From Acanthamoeba castellanii str. Neff (taxonomy: Eukaryota > Discosea > Longamoebia > Acanthamoebidae): 64,000 bases of DNA. Shown piece by piece: positions 50,095-64,000 of this stretch; positions within the stretch are counted from its first letter, which is position 1; every line of letters begins with the position of its first letter. Location of the stretch: contig NW_004457518.1 of assembly GCF_000313135.1 (NCBI RefSeq), positions 221,595 to 285,594 on the forward strand, given 5' to 3'. The notes below the pieces were generated by a model. That model was not told the DNA's origin. It worked only from the letters and a program-made list of their open reading frames with translations, and searched no databases. The position numbers were made by a program, and so were the translations under genes.

Positions 50095-53000
50095 CTAAGC
50101 TGCCTGGGCGTACCGAGAGAGGGCTCGGGTCGCGCGTTGGTGGAGGAGGGCTTCCACGGTGAGCTCAATGCTCTGGTCGCGGCCAAGCGCGTCAGAAGCC
50201 TCCAGCTCGCCGAAGCCCATGTCGAGCAGCAGCAGCAGATCACTCGCACGTCGCATCGCTCCCCTTAGTAGACGCGCGCAAGAGAGGCGCAAGAGGAAAG
50301 AAGAGTGAGGATGCGCTAGTCCCGTCTGTCGCGTGCCCGGTCCCCCCCCCGACCGACGACGACGACGACGACGACGCGGGGAGGATCGTTGGTGGTTGGG
50401 ATTGGAGGGGGAGGGGGAGGAATACTCGGAGGAGGGTTCGAGGGCTGAGGCAGGCCTGACTTTCCCAGAGGAGGGACCCGCCGGCGCAGGGGCCTGGCCC
50501 TCCACAGGAACGGCCACATGCTGGGCCGCTGAACCAGCTCCGCCTGCCAGAACAGGGGGGGACGAAGTTAGCTTGCCAGGTCTCGCTATCGGTCTAGCCA
50601 GCGCCGATTCTCAGGAGGCAGCAGCAGCCGCCGCCACGTGCGCATGACGGGAGCTACCAGGATGGAATGGAATAGAGTAGGAGGAGTAGGAGGAGTAGTT
50701 AGGGGGGAGGGGGTGCCTGGAGTGTTGTTGGGGAGGACGGCCATGGCCCGTTTGCGCTCCACGATGGTTTTGGCAAAGAGAACGGAGGCGCTGAGCGCCT
50801 GCTGGCTGCTTCGTTCTACGCATATGTAGCGCCGCCCCATGTAGTTCATGTGTCTGTGACGCATGGCATGACATTGCCCCCCACAACACCGCCCAGCAGG
50901 CCAGGTAAGAATAGCAACAGCAACACAGACCCAGCAGTGGGCGGACGCGCACCCGCGTGTGTGGAGGGGGGGGGGTGGAGGGTATCCTACCGTTGGAGGG
51001 CGAGGGTGGCGTGGTCGGCGCTCGCGAAGCACACAAATCCGTCGCCTGTCGGGCGGCCATCAAAGTTGAGGGCAATGGAGACCCCTTCCGGTGCGATGTC
51101 GAGGGTGGCGAAGAAGCGGGCGATGTCTTCGGGCGTGACTTCCCAGGGCAGCCCTCGCATCTTGACCACGCGTGCGTCGTCCTTGACTACTACCTCGTGG
51201 CCGCCGCCGCCATCGCGCACCTGCTGCAGGTGCATCGGGACGAGCCCCGGCTGGGCGGCGCTACCCCCCGCCGCGCCGAACGTCTGTTGTTGGGGCACAT
51301 CTCCCCGTCGCGCAGATTCCTCCGCTGCCCGCGCCGTGGCCAGGTCCGCCGGCACGTGGGCCTCGTGATTGTGGCGGCTGCCGCTGCTGCTGCGGGGCGG
51401 TGACGCGCCGCTTCCTCCTCCCCGCCTGCCCGGCGACCGCAACCCGTCCCCTCCGCCGTTGGCGGACCGCTCCGCGCGCTGCGGCTGCGGCTCAGGAGCG
51501 GAGACCACACGCAGCTGCCGCTGCTGCGGTTGGGGCTGTTGCTGCTGCTGCTGCTGCTGTTGCTTCTGCTGCTTCTGCGGCAGGGGCTTGCTGCGTGGGG
51601 CTGGCAGAGCACCCTCGTCGCCCGGCTGGCTCCTGGCTCCGGCGCTGCTCGTGCTCGTACTCGTCGCGGTGGTCGCGGTCGATGGCCGTACCTCGGAGGA
51701 GGGTGGTGGGGCGGCAAGGGCCTTGTCATTGGCGGGGGCGGGCTGCTGCTTTGTTGCGCGCACGGCGGAGGCGGTCTTGGCTTTGGCGGAGGGCGCGGGC
51801 TTTCGCCTGTCGTCGTCGTCTCTTCGCGCGTTTGGTTGCGGCGCTGGCCCGCGTGTGTGGGCGTGCTGCTGCTGGTGGTGGTGGTGGCGCTGGTTGGCGG
51901 CGCTGTTGCTGTTGCTGTTGCCTTTGCCTCCTCCTCCTCCGGCTTGTCCGCGTTCCCTCCCTGCGTTACCGACACCGTCCCCATCTTCGCCCTTCCGCTG
52001 CTGTGCATGAGGACTCTCTCCTGCCTCTTCCTCTTCTTCCTCGTCCTTTTTCTCTGCGTCGTCTTCGTCCTCGTTCACCACTGCCTTCTCCTCCGCCGCC
52101 GCCTCGACATCTTCCGCCTCTTCCGCCTCCGCCTCGTCCTCCTCCACGGGGGAAACAGCAGCAGCAGCAGCAGCAGCTGGTCGGTGAGCGTCGACCAGTC
52201 CATCGGCGCCCTTCTTCTTTTTGTTTCTTCGCGTTTTCTTGCTGCTCTTGGTAGCCCCCGCGTTGCCATTCCCATCTGCGTGACCCCTCGCGGCTTTGTT
52301 TTAGGAAGAGGAGCCAAGAGTGAGCGAGTGAGCGAGCGCGTGAGTGGACACACACTGAAGCACCTTCCCCCTCCACCAGCGGAGGAAGAGAAGAGAAGAG
52401 AAGAGAAGAGAGAGAAGAGAGAGAGAGAGAGAAGAGAGAGAAGAGAAGAGAAGAGAAGAGAAAGGAAAGTTGGGGCGGCGGCGGCGGCGGGAAGGGCGCG
52501 CACCTGCGGAGCCGGAGGGGAGGGCAGTGCCCTGGGTGGAAAAGGACGCCACGCGGCTGTAGCCCCCGGAGCCTAACTTGTTGGTCGCCCGCACGAGAAA
52601 GTGGTAGGTGGTGCCGGGCAACAGGCGCTTGACTTCGAAGGTCCGCTTTTTACCTGGCCGACGCGCCACGGGCATAGATAGATGGGTGGGTGGGTGGGTG
52701 GGTGGGTGGATGGATGGATACTAATCTTAGAGGCCGGCTCCGAGTGAAGAAAGGAGCCATGTGAGTGCATTGGGGGGTGATGCGGGGGGGGGAGGCTACC
52801 CACCTTTGTAGATCTCGTGGAAGCTCGCGCCAGCCACGGATCCAGCGTCCATCTCCAGGTTGTAATGCACGATGGGCGAGCCATTTGGGCTGGGGGCGTC
52901 CCAGGTCACTTTGAGCGAGGCCTTGGTAGCATCCGTGAGGCGAGGAGCCGTCGGACGATCTGGTACGCCTGCGCTTTGCCGCCACCACGCGATGTCCGGA

Positions 53001-54045
53001 AAGTGAGTGGTGCGCCGGCACGCGCGCGGCATAGGACAGGGGTGGCGCACCCGGTTGCTTGGGCTTGGCGTGCTTTTGTGCCTGGGGATGGGGATGGGGA
53101 TGGGGATGGGGATGGGGATGGGGATGGGCGTGGGAGTGGAACGAGTAGAAGAAGTCGCCCTGGCCTGGCGGAGCGCCAGGCGCTGGAGTTCCGACCGCGG
53201 CGGTGGTAGCGACGGCGGTGGCGACGGTGTCGCTGTCGTCGTCTTCGTCGGTATCGTAGTCGTAGTAGGAGTCATCGCTGTCCCACTCTGAGTCGGACGA
53301 GGAATCGAAGAAGCGCGACGCGAACTCGCGGTGGTGCGGACACACGAAGTCGGCCATGTTGAACACCACCCGCGAATTCTTGCTTCGCCCTGTGTGTCGT
53401 GTGTCGTGTGTGTGTTGTGTGTCGTGTAACGCGTACCGCCCACCACCACCACGGTGAGCGTACCACGTGCACGCTGGGCCAAGACCAACACCGAGAGAAG
53501 AAGAGGGTCCGCACCAAACCGAAAGAGCGGGCCGAACACTGAGAGGAAGACCTCCTCGGCAGACACGTCGTCGTCATCCTCATCGCCGTCGCCCTGGCAG
53601 AGATAGAGAGAGAGCGCGCGCGCGCGCGAGTGGCACACCACCACGTTAGACACACGCAACGAAGAAGACATGAGGAGGGAGGAGGAGAGCACCAAGCCAC
53701 TCGTGAGCCGCCGATAGGCATAAGAGATTTCCTCCACGGGTAGAACCCCCCCCCACAACAACACCAACAACAAGACGCAGCAGCGACCAGTCAGCATACT
53801 TGAGCTCCGCGCGCACGTGTGGACCACACTTGGCGTCCAAGGTAGAGGATTGCGGAAAGGAAAAGATTGGAGGAGGAGGGGCAAAGCACTTGGAACTTGG
53901 CGTTGGCGTCAGGGCTGGGGTTCTTGTCGGGGTGCCACTTCATGGCCAAACGGCGGTAGGCTGCCTTCACCTCCTCATCATCCGCCTTGTGCGTGAGCCC
54001 CAACACCTCATAGCCCCCTCGCGAGTCTTTGTTGGCCATTGACAT
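50095..54045 (-). CDS. J domain - FN3 - quasi-RRM protein
   Basis: The ATG at 54045 starts a canonical J domain ([20 protein letters not shown], then WHPDKNP with the HPD motif), completed across an intron by [14 protein letters not shown]. Next come an acidic segment, LTVVVVGG joined to [19 protein letters not shown], an Asp/Ser/Tyr stretch and a His-Pro repeat. A fibronectin III domain follows in two exons ([46 protein letters not shown]). A long charged and Gln-rich linker leads to a quasi-RRM like those of ESRP/hnRNP F/H ([20 protein letters not shown], then [20 protein letters not shown]). A UBA-like end ([16 protein letters not shown]) precedes the stop at 50095. All junctions from FQ|EIS to the qRRM were checked for splice sites, most also for phase. 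The last one may use a GC donor. J domains recruit Hsp70; qRRMs bind G-rich RNA (family knowledge). Confidence 0.75.
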
Positions 54046-54246
54046 GACGACCTCCTCCGCTCGAAAAAGAGGGCAGATCCAGTTAACGACGGAGAGGGTG
54101 TAGAGGACCTCCAGCCACGGCAGCCGAGCGTGCGCCTCTCTCGAAAACGTGAGAAAAGAAGGCCTCCTTCTTGCGCGCTGCTGACGTCAGCACCGCCACG
54201 GCTGGTCATTTTCTTTTAATTTTTTTCTTTTTGCACCACCGGTGGC

Positions 54247-55574
54247 TCACCGCTGCAGCAGCGACCGAAGGTGGCGCACAAACAGGCGCGCAGCGTCGTC
54301 GTCTTCGCACTTGACCTTGGCCGTCATCTCGTGGCTGGTAGAGGATACCAAGAGCTCGACCAAGAACCCCAGGTCACCCTGCGGGGACATGACAGCAACG
54401 CACCTACGTAAGAACGTGTGCGCGTGTGCGGCGATGCATCGTTGGCAAGGGATTACCTTCTGTGCAAAGAAGTAATACTTGCTCTGGCTGCCCACCTGAC
54501 CCGAGGCAATGCATGCAACTCGGTGGAGGGCCAACAACTTCTCCACGTCCACCCCTGGTCGTGGTACCAAGCCAAAGCGCGAGGCTGCCGTCAGTCACAC
54601 GCGGCAAACGACACACACCACCGGCCCGCTAAGGGTGGCGCACGATTCACACACGTGACTAGAGATAGAGAGGCGTTGCGCGGGAGGAGGCAGCTCGCAC
54701 CTGGCCGCAGGCGTAGTTCGATGATCTCTCTGGTAGCAGCAGCAGCAGCAGCAGCAGCAGCAGGGACCGAGCGATGATGGGAGAAGGGAGAAGCGCCATG
54801 GGTCAGCAAACGGACGGGCCACCGACCCGAGGGCGTGCCCCCTCCCCACCCCCGCCCTCACCCCCATCGTCCAGTCGAGGAGGGAGGTACACACCGCAGG
54901 TCGGTGTCGGTCCACAGCTGCTGAAAGTGGTCGGGCTCGATGACGGGCAGCTCACAGAGCTGGTCCCACTGTATCGCCGGTACCGGCAAGCGTCGATGTG
55001 GAGCATAGGACCACCACGCACCACCACACACGACACGACACGACACGACCAACGACACCACCAGCCAGCCAGCCAGCCAGCCACCGCCCTTAGTTAGAGC
55101 TGAAAAGGCCACGAGTTGGGCTGCCGGGGCGAGAGGATGAGGTGGGAAGAGAGGGCGCACGAAAGGAAGCGAGTCTGTTCTATCGGCCCGCTGCTGGCGC
55201 TTGGGCTCGTGCGGTTCTTGGCTGCCCCGACGGTAGTCGTCGCCGTTGTCGTCGAAGATGCCACTGTTGCCCGATTGGTGGCGGTGCGTCGTGAGGTCGG
55301 TGAGTTCGCGGGAGAGGGGCGCCTCGTCGTCCTCGCCGAATGGGCGGGCGACGGGTCGATACCCGCCGCCACCGCCGGTGGCGCGCCCTGCCGGCCACGA
55401 CCTTGAGCGCAGGGCCAGCAGACGACGCACGACCACCACGAGCAGGGAGAGCACGAGAACCGCCGCCAGGGTGGTGCACACGCCCGCGATAAACCCCGCC
55501 ACGAAGTGCCCGTCCATCACCTCCAGCGTGGCCGCGTACCAGCCACCACCACCACCACCACCGCCGGCACCCAT
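54247..55574 (-). CDS. Single-pass membrane protein with beta-adaptin appendage platform domain
   Basis: Exon 1 (ATG 55574; alternative MDGHFVAGF near 55518) encodes a membrane span (TTLAAVLVLSLLVVVVRRLL) followed by a polar tail (FGEDDEAPLSRELTDLTTH). A phase-0 donor after TDSLPF joins WDQLCELPVIEPDHFQQLW. Then in-phase exons give REIIELRLRP, GVDVEKLLALHRVACIASGQ, SKYYFFAQK and GDLGFLVELLVSSTSHEM to the stop at 54247. These resemble the C-terminal platform subdomain of beta-adaptin appendages (F..LW, IA...V.GQ, Y...K, ..LVEL.......K.K). That platform binds endocytic accessory proteins. Having it on a membrane anchor without adaptin trunk or hinge is unusual. The exon 1 to 2 join is an inference; the later joins are well supported. 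Confidence 0.6.
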
Positions 55575-55861
55575 GGGCGGTTGGTTTCAACCACGACAAC
55601 GTTGCTGTCGTCGCTGTGGCTGTTGGTTCTGTGTCTTCAGCCGGCACACTGTGGTCGTTTTCTTCTTTTCTTTTAAAACCAAAAGAAAATAAAGAAATAA
55701 TACAGTTATAAATAAATAATAAAAAATTAGCAGGTGAAAAGCCCTGAATTGAGGCTCAGCGAAAAGATTTGGGGCGGAAGAGCAGCGACTTGCCTCGCGG
55801 GTCACACAAACAGCTTTTCCAGTTGCAAAGGCCAAGAGCAGCGGCGACGACAACAACAACC
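55575..55861. promoter_or_regulatory. Divergent promoter gap (beta-appendage protein / USP7)
   Basis: 287 bp between outward ATGs, with an AT-rich core at about 55678-55730 (AATAAATAATAAAAAATTAG), unlike the GC-rich surroundings. Confidence 0.5.
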
Positions 55862-61301
<5,440 letters not shown>

Positions 61302-61467
61302 GCGAGCACAACTCGACTCGACTCGACTCTACTCAACTGAACAGAACAGAACACACGCACGCGCCTCCCACACACATTTTGTAGCCCTGGTGGCCTCTTC
61401 CCTTCTGGCTGCTGCAGCTCAAAAGGCTTTTGTTGTTACGTACGTACGCCAAAATGTGTACACCGGC

Positions 61468-64000
61468 CTAGCGGAGAAGAGGGAGCTGGACAAACTCCTT
61501 GTAGTAGGCCGCGATGATGCGCTTGAGGAGCAGCGTGTTGGCGTGGATCTTCTTCAGCCGTTCTCGCGATTCGCCTTGTTCGAGGGTGGCGGCCAGGACA
61601 CTCACGTACTCGTCCAACTGCGCGAGGGCACAACAACTCGTGAGCTTTTCTGTTGGCTCGAGCCGTGGCCACAACGGGGCAAGAAGACGAACCTCGCGTT
61701 GCGTGATCGCCGAGGTGGGGCGACGGATGAAGGCGAGCACGGCGTCGCAGTAGGTGCGCAGCGCTTTGTCTCTGAGGGACGCCCCAGATTGCTGGGGCAA
61801 CCGCTCCTCCCATTCCGCGAGCGCCGCTGGTGTCGCCTGCCGGCAGGAAGAGAAGAGCGGTATTTGGTGAGTCGAGGCGACAGCAGGTTTTGGGGGTACC
61901 GCGGGGCCTCATGCGCTCGTACTGGCGGTGTTGGCGGTGGTGGAGATGGGCAACCACCGGCAGCCGCGGAATCCTCCGGGTAGGTGGCATCGGCGGCGTA
62001 GGGCGAGGACGCCAGGTGGTGCTTCTGCGCCTCCAGGAACAGCCGGATGACCTCCTGCGCCTCGTGCAGCTGCTCCAGGTCCGCCACATGCCCACGCAAA
62101 AACTCCACGCGCATGCTATCGTGTGCGTGTGTGCGTGTGAACATCCACCAGAGCAGACACACCAGGGCTTGTGAGAGGGAGGGGGGGGGAGCCGGTACTC
62201 GTGGGCGTTCTTCTTGTGGTCGGCGAGGAGCTTGCGGGTGGCGGCGTGCTCTTCGCGCTCCCGGGCCAGGGCGGCCTCGAGCGCACCGGCAGCACCGGCA
62301 GAACCACCATTGGCGGCGAGCGGCGCGGACTTGAGCTCGCGGATGTGTTTGGTGAGGGCGGCGATGCTGGCCTCGCTGTCGCGTTGCTCGCGCGCGAGGC
62401 GGCCGTTCTCGGTCTGGTGTTCGCGGAGCTGGCGCTGGAGGTCGTCCCGCTGCGTGCGCAGGGCGGCGAGGGTGGTGTGGAGGTCCTCGATCTTCTCGTT
62501 CTGGAGGGTGAGCGTGTCGGCGAGCTGCTGCTGGGCGTGGGCGAGGTCGGCCCGGAGCCCCTCGGCGAGCTGGTGGGCCAGCTCGAGGCTCTTGCGCGCG
62601 TCGGCGAGCTGCTCGAGGGTGAAGGCGTGGGAGCCCTTCTCGGCCGCCAGCTGCTCCCGCACCACCTGCAGCTCGCCGAGGGCGGCCCGGTGCTGCTCCT
62701 TCTCGTGCTCCAGCAGGTCCAGCACCTCGTGATTGAGCGCCTTCAGGTCCTGCAGCTGCGCCAGCACCTCCCCCAGCGGCTGCTGCCGCACTCCCTCCTC
62801 CTCCTCATCATCGGCGCCGGCGCGCGTAGCAGTGGGCTGGGCGCGCAGGGCGTCGAGCTCCTCCTCCAGCCGCGCCTTCTCTTCGCCGGCGCAGCGCCTG
62901 CCATCACCCACGGGGAGCCGCGTTAGAACCAACATGTGTTGTTGTGGTTGGAACGGGGTCGCGTTGGTTGGTGGCCTCCATGGAGGAGGAGGAGGAGGAG
63001 GAGGAGGAGGAGATGATTCCATACGTGGCGTGCGCGAACTCGGACTTGAGGGCCTGGTAGGCGGCGTCGTTGCTCTGCGCCTGCGCCCGCAGCTCCGAAA
63101 TGACCTGGCTGAGATCCTGGATTATGTGTGTCGTGATGTGTGCGTGCGTATGTGTGCGCGCCGTGTGTGGTGTGGTGTGGTGTTTGTGTGTGTGCGCGCG
63201 CGTGTCGTGTGGTGTGTGTATGTCGTAGAATGTGAGTGAGCGGTGAATGAGAGACTACGCATATATTGGGTAATAGTTTATGATGGGTGCGTACCTTGGC
63301 GTGTGCCTGGTGCTGCTTGGTGAGGGCGGCGAGCTGCTGCTGGGCGTCGAGGCGGAGGGCGTCGAGCTGCTGCTCGAGGAGGAGGAGGTCCTGCTGGCTC
63401 TGGGCGAGGGCGGCCTGCAGCTCGTCGCGCTTCTGCCGCGCGTGGGCGTACTTGCGGTCGCGTGCGGCGCCCTGCTTGTGGAGGGCGTCGAGCTCCTCCT
63501 GGAGGGCGCGCGCGCGCTGGGACCCGTCGGCGGCCTCGGCCAGCTGCCGGGCCAGCTCGTCGTGGGCCTTGCGCAGGGCCGCCTTCTCCTTGGCCTCGCG
63601 CTGGGCCTTCTTGCGGCTGGCCTCGGCCGCCTCCTTGAGCTTGGCCGCCTCCTGCGCCCTCTCGCGCTGGGCCTCCTCGAGCTGCTTCTTCAGCTCGCCG
63701 GCCTTCTTCTGCCATTGGCTGCTGGCCTTGCTCGGGCTCGCCGCAGCCGCCGCCGACTTGCGCGCCCGCTCCTGCGCCTTGTCCCGCTCCTCCGTCAGCT
63801 CCCGCACGGCCTCCCGCAGCCGCACGGCCTCCTCCTCGACCGCCTCCTGACGCACCCGCCCGGCCTCCTTCTTGGCCCGTCGCGCCGCCTCGGCCTCGGC
63901 CCGCGCGGCGTCGGCATGGGCCTGCCGGAGCTGCTCCTCGGCCGCCGCCAACGCCGTGGCGCGCTCGGCGGCCGCCGTCTCCCACTCGCGGGCGCGCTGC
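61468..64000 (-). CDS. Coiled-coil protein, 5' end outside window
   Basis: A minus-strand frame enters at 64000 with dense Ala/Glu/Lys heptads (EEQLRQAHADAARAEAEAAR, LTEERDKAQERARK) and continues through further coiled-coil exons (LEEELDALRAQ, AQLQDLKALNHEVLDLLEHE, FLRGHVADLEQLHEAQEVIR). It ends in a different, non-coiled C-terminus (TYCDAVLAFIRRPTSAITQR spliced to LDEYVSVLAATLEQ, RLKKIHANTLLLKRIIAAYY) at the stop 61468. Golgin, kinesin-like and centrosomal proteins have similar coils. The C-terminal 70 residues are the best handle for identification, but I do not recognise them. Alternating GT tracts and GAG repeats mark the introns near 63130-63240 and 62985-63010. Confidence 0.65.

Noticed and set aside
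47207..54045. A single giant J-FN3-qRRM-RRM gene across the 50095 stop
   Set aside because: A 51-bp intron with good GT-AG ends exists at the junction, but it does not preserve the reading frame of the downstream RRM exon.

Overview
The window reads as nuclear DNA of a GC-rich, gene-dense, intron-rich amoeba. The best fit is Acanthamoeba or a close relative. Reasons: short spliceosomal introns in every gene, tandem microsatellites in many introns, intergenic gaps often of 40-300 bp, and a gene set shared with animals rather than fungi or plants (exportin-6, ERMARD, furin/kexin, USP7, a SIRT4-like sirtuin). This is inference from sequence; no rRNA or organelle marker is present. There is one assembly gap of 21 N at 2533-2553.

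Layout. 1-1620: a segment almost free of CpG holding the 3' end of an unidentified plus-strand gene and an F-box-like gene. 1879-3314 (-): coiled-coil protein with a CENP-H-like tail. 3550-9745 (-): long coiled-coil protein with a CCDC186-like C-terminus. 9980-13015 (+): furin/kexin-type proprotein convertase. 13155-15878 (-): MIC60/mitofilin. 16056-21904 (+): exportin-6. 22041-31987 (-): armadillo repeats preceded by a predicted pseudokinase and leucine-rich repeats, which can be joined in phase into one gene. 32447-34894 (+): RhoGEF with a DH domain only. 35158-37792 (+): CDC73/parafibromin. 37885-39705: CpG-rich nested inverted-repeat element set in CpG-depleted flanks. 39834-41776 (-): SIRT4-like sirtuin. 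41827-47051 (-): ERMARD. 47207-50053 (-): RRM protein. 50095-54045 (-): J domain, FN3 and ESRP-type quasi-RRM in one protein. 54247-55574 (-): single-pass membrane protein carrying a beta-adaptin appendage platform domain. 55862-61301 (+): USP7. 61468-64000 (-): coiled-coil protein running off the end.

The genes do not form one pathway. They are a sample of core cell biology: chromatin and transcription (CDC73, USP7), mitochondrion (MIC60, SIRT4-like), nuclear export of actin (XPO6), secretory processing and trafficking (convertase, CCDC186-like, beta-appendage protein), RNA binding and Rho signalling. Divergent pairs share promoter gaps of about 180-460 bp (9746-9979, 15879-16055, 31988-32446, 55575-55861).

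The most unusual signals are: the sharply bounded CpG deserts (4 CpG in the first 1620 bp; none in 39635-39930), which include intact terminal exons of CDC73 and the sirtuin and suggest past cytosine methylation; the nested inverted-repeat element inside one of them; three odd domain architectures (J-FN3-qRRM, TM-beta appendage, LRR-pseudokinase-ARM); and intron donors dominated by GTAC/GTGC instead of GTAAG. All exon structures were read by eye from ORFs, splice dinucleotides and phase, so internal exon edges are approximate while most start and stop codons were located directly.
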